From: a virus
IMG/VR virus record: IMGVR_UViG_3300043449_000196
Coordinates: 1 to 27,425 of that record
Length of the DNA stretch: 27,425 nt
Direction: 5' to 3' (one strand)
Shown in pieces: positions 9,413 through 18,068 of the stretch. The first letter of the stretch is position 1, and each line of letters opens with the position of its first letter. Made by a program: the position numbers and the translations under genes. The notes under the pieces are model-generated. The model was not told the DNA's origin, did no database searches, and saw only the letters and a program-made list of their open reading frames with translations.

Positions 9413-12400
9413 ATGTTTGGAGATAGTAAACTACTAAATCACATCCAAACATCTTCGTCTCTAGATGTTAGGTCTAAGCTTTTTGCTGAATGGAATCTTA
9501 ATAGCTTTTCAAATATTGAAAAGATAGGAAACTATCGACACAGACCTTCTGTTGCAACTGACAAGTATCACCTAGTTCCAGTTACTTATGATCCACAAGA
9601 TATTGGTGGCTATTATACTGATGCCACAGATGCTGATATTACAATTGATGGTGGATTTGACAATAGTAATAATCCAATTAGCATTGTGTCTAAAAAGATT
9701 AAGACAAATCTGCTATATTCTCTAGAAGATTGTTTTGGAAAGTTTAGACCACGTTCTGGAATTAATAAGGCCACATATATTACAGGACGTTACCTACATC
9801 ACACAAATAAGAAAATGTATGCCCGTCCAAGATATTATATGGCAGACAAGAATGACAAGTTTAAGTACTGGACATCATTTAGAACTGAGTCTGGAGTAGA
9901 TCGTGGACTTTCATTCAGAGGTGGAAATACGTTCTATATTGAAGATGCTGCACCTTTTGTTGTTTACAAGTCACCAATTCCAACAAACAGGATTGTTGTG
10001 AAGATGCAGACACACGTGGGAACAGACAACCTTGGTCCATTTTATACAGCAACATCACAACTTGATGATCCATTCTACGGCTATTCAAATAGCAGAACTC
10101 CATTAACGTGGAAGATTCAATACTTGGAAGCAGGTCAATGGAAAACAGCTACTGACTTTACTCCAACATCAGCAAGAGCTGACGGTACACCAATCATAGG
10201 ACCAGACGGCTATGTTGAGATTTACTATGGTCTCAACGTTCCATCAGCATATAAAACTATCTTTAATTTTAAGTCAGAGATAATCTCTACCACCATGTTG
10301 CCAATTAATCCAAAGATTGGCGATGCGTATTTGGTCAAGGTAGATAGCAATGATATTGGAATATTCTATATATATACATCTACTGGGTTTAAGTCTTTTA
10401 CGCCTTCATATGGTTGGCAGCTGCTTGATGGCGATGTCATAGATTACAGAAACACAATCACAAAGAATAAGTCTCCTTACTCATATAAAGATTTTGCACT
10501 TAATAGAGTTCAGTATAGACAGTATAAAGAGATTCAGGGCATTCGCATAGTTGTATCCACAATGAACAAGAATGAAAGCTCTTTTGATCTAATTGAGATG
10601 TCACCAAGAATGTTTGTTGATATGACAGAATATACAGAGTCGTTCCAGGTAACAAAAGCTGCATCTGATCTTGGTGTATCTGGTATGCCAGTAAGCCAGC
10701 TTCTGGCATCTACTGGAAAAGCAACCCTGTTTGACTTTGATAACTCGTTTAATCCAAACACAAAAGACAGCGTTATAGGTAAGTATCTTTCACAGTCTAT
10801 TAAGTTTATGGCATATGAGCAAATAAACCATCCAGATGGCACAAGATATTTGATACCAATTAAGCACCTATACTCACATAATGTCCCTCAATGGGGTGCA
10901 GTAAATAGGTCAATCTCATTTGAGCTCAGAGATTATTTTTCTGTTTTTGAAAATCAAGAATGTCCAGACCTATTAATGCAGGATGTATCTTTGAGCGTTG
11001 CAATATCTACACTGCTTGATTCCGTAGGATTTTCAAACTATAAATTCTATAGAACTGCAGAGGACAAGGATCTTATAATCCCATATTTCTTTGTAAACAA
11101 AGATAAGTCTGTGGCACAAATACTTCAAGATCTTGCAGTTGCATCTCAAAGCTCAATGTTCTTCGATGAAGAAAATAATTTTATTATCATGAGTAAAAAC
11201 TACATGATGCCTACTAAAGCAGATAGAGGTACAGACTTTATAGTTAGTGGCGAGCAATCTGGTCTTGTTTCTGCAAATATAGAAGACTTGTCAACAAGCG
11301 AAAGCAAAATATTTAATGATGGATCTATTAACTACAAGAATTATTATATTCAAAAAACTACGGGATCTATTAAGCAACAAAACCAAATTGATGAAGATAG
11401 AACCTGGGTATATAAGGCTGTCGAACTGTGGGCACCTTCTGGTGGTCAGAATGTAAAGGCAGAAAATGATAACTACTCAAATGCATCTAGCTATACTCTT
11501 CTTGCAGTTCCTCTCAACTCTGATCTTACAGATGCTATCCCCACAGTAGAAAATAATAAAATTATTAACAATGTTATGGACCTTGGCACACCAGTGCTAA
11601 GCGGTTTCTCTAGATATAATGGCTATTGGTATGCAAATGGAGAAATCATAAAGTACGATGCTATTGAATACAACACTGTAGATGGTCCAGTTTGGGTTCA
11701 GAATGCACAGGAATATGGAGACTACTTTTCAAGAATACCATTTGGCGGATCTATGTATCCTACTGGAAAGGTAAGAATTTTCTGCGAACCATATTATGAA
11801 ACAGTAAATGGTGTCACAAGGTTTAAGAATGGTGCAGTAGCAAAGCATGGAAGAATGCAATTCGGAACAGGTATTAGAAAAGCTGACGGATCAGTAGTTC
11901 CACCAAAACATTCATCTGGCCTATCCAATGAATGGCAGTCAGCATCTTTTAAGGGATGCAAAATGTCTTTTGGAGACATGCTAGATTCTAAGGTTGCAGA
12001 TGCAACAACTAAGTCTAAGGGAATAACTTTGGGTGCTTCTGGGCTAGCCTCTAGTAAGGTTGCTTCCTCAACAAAGTCAGGGATTGTAAGAAACTTTATG
12101 AGTGCTACATATCTAACTGATAAGCAGACAAACACTGCTACTAAGGCACAAAAGGGTTCTGTCCAAGCTTCAGCATTGGTTCTAGAAGGTCCTGCATTTG
12201 CAGTAGAAGATAAGCCATCAGAATATTTGGCGTATGTTCCAAAACAACTAGACACTAAGTTTGTTCACTTTGGCACAAGGCTCAGACTTATTGGCAAAAA
12301 GAGTACAAAGGCTGACACAATTCAGACACCTAATGGGTCTATGTCATATTTTTCAGATGCATCAGTTGGTGCTTCTTCTGGTGGGCTTGTAGTTCTTAAT

Positions 12401-13675
12401 AACCCTGACACAAATGCTGGATACTATTTTGAGGTAATGGCACTTACAAAAGAAAATCTAGATATTGCTGGAGAGTCCACACCAATCAATAACATTGTAT
12501 TCTATAAGGTTAAGGGTGGTACTGAGGCTACATCTAATCCAATTAAGCTTTGGGAAGGAGCATATCCAATCCTAATTGATACTGGTAACTTTATTGGGCA
12601 AGAGAGAATGTATGCTCAGGATAATCCAACAACATACGACCTCGCAGTTGAGTACAAAGATGTTGCTGGAATTAGAAAATTTTATCTAAGCATTAATGGC
12701 TCAACACTTGCAATTGTAGACGATAGCAATCCACTGCCAGTCTACACAAATTTTGGTCCGTTTATTCGTGGTACTTCTAGACTAATGTTTGAAAACCTTT
12801 ACGCACTGACACAAAACCATGCACTAAACTCAATGGCAAACCTAGAGACACCAATGAATGCAATATTTGCAGATGACACTAGCCTACAGACTAGCGAGGT
12901 ATTGAGAAAATACTCAATGTCTGGTGCAATTCAGCAGACCTACCTTTCAGGCATATCAACATCTCAAGACCCACTATATAACCTATACTATGAAGAGTTC
13001 GGAACTATCATGCGTGAGGCAGCTTACTTTAATGTAAGATTTGACAAGGCATACCCAGCTCTACTATCTAGGCCAGCACCAGTGATAACTGGTCTTCGTG
13101 GCTATACTATTTCTGGATATAGGCCATCAGCATACGGTGCTGAGTTTATGATCTTTAATGCTACAGATACCATCCTAGACATAGGAGAGCAAAGCTCAAA
13201 CTACCTTAAGATTAATGGTGTGTCATTTACTCAAAACTCTGAAAGAACATTGACAGTAGATGATGTTTTGTCAAAAAATTCTGATTTGTCTAATATTGAC
13301 AATCTGCCAAAAAATATTTTTAATACTCCAGAAATTGCAAAAAATATTTGGACTCAGCTAAAGGAAAGCAGAACTATGTATGGAAAGCAGACTTTTCAGA
13401 TTAGCTCTCCATACATTCAAACAACTGACGAAGCATCATCCCTGATGTCTTGGATGCTTAAAAAGATAAGCAAGAAGAGAAAGAATGCTGGTATGTCAAT
13501 CTTCGGTGGATCAGTTCTTCAACTGGGAGATATCGTTCAGGTATTCTGGACTGATGATTCTGGAGCTGATCAGATAATTGACAGAAATTCAAGATTTGTA
13601 GTCTATCACATTGAGTATGAAGTGTCAAGTGATGGACCAAGTACAACTGTTTATATAAGTGAGGTGACAGAATAA
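9413..13675 (+). CDS. Tail hub / tail-associated protein with lectin-like domain
   Basis: A 1420-residue minor tail protein, probably the baseplate hub (Tal/gp27-like) that closes the tail tip. Residues ~408-600 resemble hub tail proteins, with the SVAISTLLDSVGF and VAQILQDLA helices. The C-terminus has the usual closing pattern (LGDIV at ~1370, then VVYHIEYE and a final beta strand), consistent with the same hub fold resumed after an insertion. Residues ~920-1135 look like a concanavalin/LamG-type beta sandwich (FHFGTRLRLIG-like strands, DLAVEYKDVAG, FYLSINGSTLAIVDD), probably a glycan-binding insert. Residues 1-400 are beta-rich and unassigned. The start at 9413 has AAGAGGA 5 bases upstream. 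A host-cell-wall or capsule sugar is the likely partner, by inference. I see no peptidase or lysozyme motif. Confidence 0.78.
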   Translation: MFGDSKLLNHIQTSSSLDVRSKLFAEWNLNSFSNIEKIGNYRHRPSVATDKYHLVPVTYDPQDIGGYYTDATDADITIDGGFDNSNNPISIVSKKIKTNLLYSLEDCFGKFRPRSGINKATYITGRYLHHTNKKMYARPRYYMADKNDKFKYWTSFRTESGVDRGLSFRGGNTFYIEDAAPFVVYKSPIPTNRIVVKMQTHVGTDNLGPFYTATSQLDDPFYGYSNSRTPLTWKIQYLEAGQWKTATDFTPTSARADGTPIIGPDGYVEIYYGLNVPSAYKTIFNFKSEIISTTMLPINPKIGDAYLVKVDSNDIGIFYIYTSTGFKSFTPSYGWQLLDGDVIDYRNTITKNKSPYSYKDFALNRVQYRQYKEIQGIRIVVSTMNKNESSFDLIEMSPRMFVDMTEYTESFQVTKAASDLGVSGMPVSQLLASTGKATLFDFDNSFNPNTKDSVIGKYLSQSIKFMAYEQINHPDGTRYLIPIKHLYSHNVPQWGAVNRSISFELRDYFSVFENQECPDLLMQDVSLSVAISTLLDSVGFSNYKFYRTAEDKDLIIPYFFVNKDKSVAQILQDLAVASQSSMFFDEENNFIIMSKNYMMPTKADRGTDFIVSGEQSGLVSANIEDLSTSESKIFNDGSINYKNYYIQKTTGSIKQQNQIDEDRTWVYKAVELWAPSGGQNVKAENDNYSNASSYTLLAVPLNSDLTDAIPTVENNKIINNVMDLGTPVLSGFSRYNGYWYANGEIIKYDAIEYNTVDGPVWVQNAQEYGDYFSRIPFGGSMYPTGKVRIFCEPYYETVNGVTRFKNGAVAKHGRMQFGTGIRKADGSVVPPKHSSGLSNEWQSASFKGCKMSFGDMLDSKVADATTKSKGITLGASGLASSKVASSTKSGIVRNFMSATYLTDKQTNTATKAQKGSVQASALVLEGPAFAVEDKPSEYLAYVPKQLDTKFVHFGTRLRLIGKKSTKADTIQTPNGSMSYFSDASVGASSGGLVVLNNPDTNAGYYFEVMALTKENLDIAGESTPINNIVFYKVKGGTEATSNPIKLWEGAYPILIDTGNFIGQERMYAQDNPTTYDLAVEYKDVAGIRKFYLSINGSTLAIVDDSNPLPVYTNFGPFIRGTSRLMFENLYALTQNHALNSMANLETPMNAIFADDTSLQTSEVLRKYSMSGAIQQTYLSGISTSQDPLYNLYYEEFGTIMREAAYFNVRFDKAYPALLSRPAPVITGLRGYTISGYRPSAYGAEFMIFNATDTILDIGEQSSNYLKINGVSFTQNSERTLTVDDVLSKNSDLSNIDNLPKNIFNTPEIAKNIWTQLKESRTMYGKQTFQISSPYIQTTDEASSLMSWMLKKISKKRKNAGMSIFGGSVLQLGDIVQVFWTDDSGADQIIDRNSRFVVYHIEYEVSSDGPSTTVYISEVTE

Positions 13676-14661
13676 TGGCAGCCCCAAAACCAGGCGATAA
13701 GGGATTCATTGGTCCAGTAGCTGCAAAGCCAACTGTAATTCCCTTTAAGACAGGGTTGGCACCTACTGCAACACCTGTAAAAGCACTATTTCCAATCATA
13801 AAGCCAGTAGTGCCTAATCCAGTTATAAAGCCATTGCTTCCAACTTTTCCAAAAACACAGTCTACAAACTTACTGACAAATAATAAGGTTGTTGGTGGCC
13901 CACTAGCATCTGGATACGTTCCTCTAAAAACTGTTAGCACTGGAAAATTCCAGGGCCCAATGATTGATCCAAATACTGGAAAGTCATTAATAAAATCAAA
14001 CACAAAGCCTGTTCCAGTACCACCACCAGCAAAACCTAAGCCAAAGCCTACTTCAAGGCCTACCTCAAAGCCTACCCCAAAGACTACTACGCCTCCAAAA
14101 GTTGAGACAAAAATCGAAGAAGAGGTTGAAGTAACTGAACAAAAGACTCTAACCGATCTTATTGAGTCAACTGGTCAAACAGATCTTTTCCCAACTCCAT
14201 ATGTTGCCTACACTGTTCCACAAAATGATGGCTCTATTGCTGTAGTCAAGCCTGCAGGCCCAGAGCTACTTGTTGTAGGAACTGAGCAATATACCCAGGC
14301 CTACCTTGAAAAAATTCTATTTGAAAATCTAACTGGAGTAGAAATAATTAATGTAGCAAGACATGACATGGTAGATGGTGCAAATATTGAATACTCAGAC
14401 ATATCAAATCTTGGAAAAATATCTACACTGTATGGCGGAGCAAACCTTGTGGCACTTCAAAATACATCAGAACAAATCTTTAAAAGATATCCAATTAGAT
14501 TAGAAAGCTATGTTCCATCATCAACATCAGACCCAAATGGTAGAAATAGTCCAGTTTATATGAACTCTTCTGGATCAATTGTTGTTGAAGTGGCTAATGC
14601 AGTTCTAAACGAGGAAGTAGATATCCATGTCATATCTGCAACAGATGATACAATATACTAA
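13675..14661 (+). CDS. Minor tail protein with Pro/Lys/Thr-rich linker
   Basis: A 328-residue protein of low complexity in its first half. Residues ~112-143 are an extended Pro/Lys/Thr-rich stretch with PKP, PTS and PTP repeats, followed by an acidic patch (IEEEVEVTE). The C-terminal ~170 residues look like a compact alpha/beta domain with no motif I recognise. The linker would hold two structural parts apart, as in tail fibres or spikes. It sits between the hub and the fibre gene and starts on the TAATG ending the hub gene, with GAGGTG upstream. The function is inferred from location only. Confidence 0.62.
   Translation: MAAPKPGDKGFIGPVAAKPTVIPFKTGLAPTATPVKALFPIIKPVVPNPVIKPLLPTFPKTQSTNLLTNNKVVGGPLASGYVPLKTVSTGKFQGPMIDPNTGKSLIKSNTKPVPVPPPAKPKPKPTSRPTSKPTPKTTTPPKVETKIEEEVEVTEQKTLTDLIESTGQTDLFPTPYVAYTVPQNDGSIAVVKPAGPELLVVGTEQYTQAYLEKILFENLTGVEIINVARHDMVDGANIEYSDISNLGKISTLYGGANLVALQNTSEQIFKRYPIRLESYVPSSTSDPNGRNSPVYMNSSGSIVVEVANAVLNEEVDIHVISATDDTIY
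14646..14654 (+). promoter_or_regulatory. Possible extended -10 box (TGA-TACAAT)
   Basis: TGATACAAT overlaps the end of the preceding gene and lies 16 bases before the ATG at 14671, with AAGGGA at 14660-14665 between them. The layout matches the stronger sites at 717 and 16520, with one mismatch from TATAAT. It could be chance in AT-rich coding DNA. Confidence 0.4.
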
Positions 14662-14670
14662 GGGAATACT

Positions 14671-16101
14671 ATGATTACAAATAAAGGTCAGTCTATCTTA
14701 ACTAAATACCTGGTTGGTCAGGCACAATCTTATGCTGCCTATTTGGCTATTGGCTGTGGAGCTAAGCCAAGAAAGGTTGGAGACTCTTTAGACCCAATCG
14801 AAGTCAGCACAATGAAATCTAAGCAAGCATTAGACTTTGAAATGTTTCGTGTGCCAATTCTATCAAGAGGATACGTTACTGAGCCAGTAGCTGTGGTGCA
14901 AGTCACAGATGTGGGGTATGGAAATGGATTCATTAGCTATACCATAGATAATTCTAATGGAGATTTCGTATCTGGAACAGTAGTAGATATATCTGGTATT
15001 TCACCATCAGTATTCAACTTTTCAAATGCAATTGTAAAATTTGCTACACCAACAAATATAACTATCCAGGCAGACATTGACGGATCTCCAACATATTCTT
15101 CTGGAGGATACTTAACGTTAAATGCAACCAAGATTGTATTCACTGCGGAGCTACCATCTGAAGAAAGATATGAGATTTCTGAGGTTGGAATTTATTCAGC
15201 ACAGGCTAATCCAGATGCACAAAACAATGACAGCAAAAATATTCTAACATTTGTACAGTCAGAAAAATGGCAGCTACATGGAACATCAGTGTCATCACTT
15301 TCATCTGTATATACTGCACTTGCACAAAATGAGGCTGATGTTATCACTGGATCATATACAGTCATAGATGACGTAACTAATCAACCAACTGTAAAATCTC
15401 TTAAGGCATTTTACACAAATGCTGACAATACAATCTTTAGCAATGCAAACAGAAGAAAGAGATCTGAAAACTGTCGATTCCTAAATAACATTGTTATGCT
15501 TCGTGGAGATATGACAAATCTATCTGTTTCAAACGGGCATCTTTCATACACTAGCGGTGATCACATCCATATCAACACAAGTTCTGTTGCAGGTTTTGAT
15601 AAAAACTCACCATCAGATGAAATCCGACTTGCATTTTCTGTGGTAAATCGTGATGGTAATGCAGTAAATGGACAGGTACCAAAGCCATCATCTATAAGAC
15701 TAATGGTTGACTTTGCATCATCAGATGCTTCAGATGCAGAATATGCTAGATTTGAGGTTAATATTTCTGACATTAACTCAGATCCAATCTACGATTTTGA
15801 CAATAACAGATACTTTGTTATTAAAAAGAAGATTAGCGAACTTATAGCATCTCAAAATTTTTCCTGGAATCAGGTAAGGCTAATCAAGGTATATGCATCT
15901 GCAATAGCATCTAACGGCTCTCCAACATCAGATTTCTATATTGCCCTGGATGCTTTAAGACTAGAAAATGTTTCTACAATAAACCCACTATACGGATTGA
16001 CAGGATATTCATCTATTACAACATCTGATGGATTGCCAATTGTAAAGCTTGAAAACGTTTCATCTCTTGTAGAGTTTAGATTTGGCTTGGATGTACTATG
16101 A
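14671..16101 (+). CDS. Tail fibre / minor tail protein
   Basis: A 476-residue structural protein. The N-terminus (NKGQSILTKYLVGQAQSYAA, then LAIGCGAKP) is of the type that begins tail fibre proteins in many phages, where it attaches the fibre to the tail. The EISEVGIYSA motif near residue 170 is also typical of fibre N-terminal regions. The C-terminal half (~260-476) is beta-rich and looks like a jelly-roll or carbohydrate-binding fold, but I cannot name it. It is followed by an overlapping Fn3-like gene and a lectin-like gene, so the block as a whole probably builds the receptor-binding apparatus. AAGGGA lies 5 bases before the start. Confidence 0.7.
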   Translation: MITNKGQSILTKYLVGQAQSYAAYLAIGCGAKPRKVGDSLDPIEVSTMKSKQALDFEMFRVPILSRGYVTEPVAVVQVTDVGYGNGFISYTIDNSNGDFVSGTVVDISGISPSVFNFSNAIVKFATPTNITIQADIDGSPTYSSGGYLTLNATKIVFTAELPSEERYEISEVGIYSAQANPDAQNNDSKNILTFVQSEKWQLHGTSVSSLSSVYTALAQNEADVITGSYTVIDDVTNQPTVKSLKAFYTNADNTIFSNANRRKRSENCRFLNNIVMLRGDMTNLSVSNGHLSYTSGDHIHINTSSVAGFDKNSPSDEIRLAFSVVNRDGNAVNGQVPKPSSIRLMVDFASSDASDAEYARFEVNISDINSDPIYDFDNNRYFVIKKKISELIASQNFSWNQVRLIKVYASAIASNGSPTSDFYIALDALRLENVSTINPLYGLTGYSSITTSDGLPIVKLENVSSLVEFRFGLDVL

Positions 16102-16517
16102 CAGAGATTGTTAAGAAGGCTGTTATTGATAGATCAAAAATTGTGGAGGTAAACCCACTAAATGAGATTCTGGTAAGATATAGAGTTATCTTTGATAAGA
16201 CAAAATACTCAGACTACTCAATGGTTTATCCAGTCAAGAATTTGCAAGTAAGGCAGGATACAGATGCTAAGGCAGTTCTTTCAAATGGTCGTATTCAGAT
16301 TAACTGGAGCAACATTAATAATTTTACCAATTATGATCTATATGTAAAATATTCTGGAGAAACAGACTATGTGTATTTAAGCCGTACATCTGGTATATCG
16401 TATAACTTTGTGCCTGCAGCTGGTAAAACGGCATCCAAGGTATGGGTTCAGCTTGCCTGTACCAGTAAGGTAGCACCTACAGAAAGAATCAGGGTATCAG
16501 AGATAACAGTCTCTTAA
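16098..16517 (+). CDS. Minor tail protein, Fn3-like domain
   Basis: A 139-residue protein that overlaps the fibre gene by 4 bases (ATGA). Residues ~55-125 run as alternating strands with the spacing of a fibronectin type III or immunoglobulin-like domain: IQINWSNI, YDLYVKYSG, YVYLSRTSG, VWVQLACTS. Such domains are common in tail proteins, where they stabilise or extend fibres and can bind cell-surface glycans weakly. Residues 1-50 are charged and probably contact the partner fibre. The structural role is inferred from position and strand pattern. Confidence 0.6.
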   Translation: MTEIVKKAVIDRSKIVEVNPLNEILVRYRVIFDKTKYSDYSMVYPVKNLQVRQDTDAKAVLSNGRIQINWSNINNFTNYDLYVKYSGETDYVYLSRTSGISYNFVPAAGKTASKVWVQLACTSKVAPTERIRVSEITVS

Positions 16518-16519
16518 TC

Positions 16520-16541
16520 TGATATAATTAATTTTAAGGAG
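16520..16541 (+). promoter_or_regulatory. Extended -10 promoter plus ribosome binding site
   Basis: TGATATAAT at 16520-16528 with AAGGAG at 16536-16541, six bases before the ATG at 16548. The promoter shares 12 identical bases with the one at 717-728. It lies in the 30-base gap between two tail genes, so it probably adds transcription of the lectin-like gene and perhaps of the helix-turn-helix gene after it. Confidence 0.72.
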
Positions 16542-16547
16542 AATACT

Positions 16548-16991
16548 ATGGGAAGAATATCACCACCAGACAGAGGACAGCCACTAGACGTTGACTACAT
16601 TAGACAACTAGTTGAGGTGTGCAATAGCCTTGCCACTAGCATCGCTACTACCTCAAATGCAGTTATGACTATTGATACTGCTACATCTGGCAAGCAAAGC
16701 GTAAAAACTTCAGAGTCTAGAATTGTTGGCGGATATAAGGAAGTTACAAATGCAAACGTTGTAAATGGAGAAGTTTCTGTAGAGTATCCATTTCAGACAA
16801 ATTTTCAGTATCCCCCAGTAATTACCGCAACACCTATAGCAATTGCAAATGCTGACTCAGGTGGTGCTGTTTCTGTTATGATCAAATCAGTTGGTCAGGA
16901 CAAGGCAACCTTTGGTGTTAGATTTTCTGGAACAGGATCAAACCTTTCTGTTGGTCTAAACATCATAGCAGTCGGAATCCCATCACTATAA
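16548..16991 (+). CDS. Small structural protein, H-type-lectin-like
   Basis: A 147-residue protein. Residues ~78-147 have a beta-sandwich pattern seen in H-type lectin and related tail proteins: YPFQTNFQYPPVITATPIA, then VSVMIKSVGQDKATFGVRFSG, and a final strand. Residues 1-50 form a likely helical or trimerising N-terminus. A short, separately promoted lectin-like protein at the end of a tail cluster could be a receptor-binding tip or a decoration protein that needs many copies. Its own extended -10 and AAGGAG fit high expression. The fold call is by pattern only and is moderate. Confidence 0.55.
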   Translation: MGRISPPDRGQPLDVDYIRQLVEVCNSLATSIATTSNAVMTIDTATSGKQSVKTSESRIVGGYKEVTNANVVNGEVSVEYPFQTNFQYPPVITATPIAIANADSGGAVSVMIKSVGQDKATFGVRFSGTGSNLSVGLNIIAVGIPSL

Positions 16992-17542
16992 TGAGTAAGC
17001 CCAAAAAACGTTATGGGGCTCTCACTCGTGAAGAATACAACAATGCCCCAGTAATTCCTGGTAACAAAAAGGTTTGGTTCTTGAACGGAGACCTTGTTAG
17101 AATTCACCACCTTAATAGATCTAATGGCATTATGTCTGTCTATAATATTACAAAAGATAGAATCGAAAGTTGTTTAATTAATGATTTTAAGAAAAATAGA
17201 GAAAGAGCCTTCACGGTTGGCGAGACTGCTAGTCTAGTTAATCGTCATAAAAAGTATATGCCATCGTTGGTCAGGAAGGGTATTGTTCCGCCTGCTACGG
17301 GGTCACAGAAGGGCGGAGAGACTGGATGGCAAGTAAGGTCATACTACTCAGAATCGCAAGTTCTTGAGCTTCGTGATATACTGGCTTCATATCATATTGG
17401 GCAACCAAGAAAAGATAAGCTTGTAACGAATAACATTACACCAACACGCCAAGAGTTGACAAGGCGTATGGGAGATGGTATACTTACATATACAAAAACA
17501 GAAGATGGACGATTCATTCCAGTTTGGTCTGAATCCATATAG
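16991..17542 (+). CDS. Helix-turn-helix DNA-binding protein (MerR/excisionase-like)
   Basis: A 183-residue basic protein. Residues ~73-135 resemble a MerR/excisionase winged helix: a FTVGETASLVNRHKKYMPSLV helix-turn-helix, then a conserved-looking GIVPPATGS turn and wing, then YYSESQVLELRDIL as the following helix. The rest is unassigned. It lies at the boundary between tail genes and replication genes, starting on the TAATG of the lectin-like gene. A transcription regulator controlling one of these blocks, or an origin-binding protein, both fit; the sequence does not decide. Confidence 0.68.
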   Translation: MSKPKKRYGALTREEYNNAPVIPGNKKVWFLNGDLVRIHHLNRSNGIMSVYNITKDRIESCLINDFKKNRERAFTVGETASLVNRHKKYMPSLVRKGIVPPATGSQKGGETGWQVRSYYSESQVLELRDILASYHIGQPRKDKLVTNNITPTRQELTRRMGDGILTYTKTEDGRFIPVWSESI

Positions 17543-17556
17543 TAAGGAAAACGGGT

Positions 17557-17760
17557 ATGGAAAACGAAAACACAAAGATTGGTGTAACTCTTGGTTACAC
17601 TCTAAACCTAGGCAACTTTCAGTCGCTGCGAATTGACTTGAATGTCATCGATAACAAGCGTGAGAGCGAAAACATCAACGAAGCTTTTGATCGTGTGTAT
17701 GCTTTTGTAGAAACAAAGCTTGCTGAAAAAGTCACAGAAGCTAAGTCTGAAGTAGAATAA
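17557..17760 (+). CDS. Small unknown protein upstream of helicase
   Basis: A 67-residue acidic protein that I do not recognise. Residues ~8-28 look like a beta hairpin (VTLGYTLNLGNFQSLRIDLNV) and residues ~36-66 like an amphipathic charged helix rich in Glu and Lys. There is no signal peptide or membrane segment. TAAGGA at 17543-17548 sets the start. It lies just before the replication block and overlaps the next gene through TAATG, so it may be co-made with the 102-residue protein and the helicase. Confidence 0.7.
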   Translation: MENENTKIGVTLGYTLNLGNFQSLRIDLNVIDNKRESENINEAFDRVYAFVETKLAEKVTEAKSEVE

Positions 17761-18068
17761 TGGCTGAACGCAAAGACCGAATGGCTTTGCTCAGTCGCTA
17801 CAGCAAACTACATACTGCTAAGTATGAGGAAAAGCCACTTTTAAATTTAAACGTAGAGCAGTGGGCAGCTGACGCACTCATTGAATCCTATGGCATGTCC
17901 TACTGCTATGATCTGCTACAATATTATTTCGATGTTGCACAGAACCCAAGTTGGAAATATTTTGCTAACTACGCTGATGCTATAATTGAAAAACAAAAAC
18001 AACTAACATATGATTTAGACGAAAGAAAACAACGAAGAGAATTGGCGAGGAAGTGGCTAAGTGAATAA
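17760..18068 (+). CDS. Unknown helical protein, possible helicase accessory
   Basis: A 102-residue mostly helical, charged protein, rich in Tyr, Trp and Lys. I recognise no family. Residues ~29-60 form two probable helices (WAADALIESYGMSYCYDLLQ, then YYFDVAQ), and the C-terminus is a highly charged helix ending RELARKWLSE. It starts on TAATG and overlaps the helicase start by 8 bases, so the two are translationally coupled. Small proteins coded next to phage DnaB helicases are sometimes helicase loaders or replisome organisers; that role here is a guess from position. Confidence 0.7.
   Translation: MAERKDRMALLSRYSKLHTAKYEEKPLLNLNVEQWAADALIESYGMSYCYDLLQYYFDVAQNPSWKYFANYADAIIEKQKQLTYDLDERKQRRELARKWLSE

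Noticed and set aside
11794-12255. 153-residue open frame on the - strand
   Set aside because: It lies wholly antisense to the hub gene, has no ribosome site or recognisable protein pattern, and the + strand frame is clearly the coding one.
13458-14003. 181-residue open frame on the - strand
   Set aside because: It spans the end of the hub gene and the Pro-rich gene; its Gly/Val/Phe-rich composition is the mirror of the Pro/Lys-rich coding strand, and there is no start signal.
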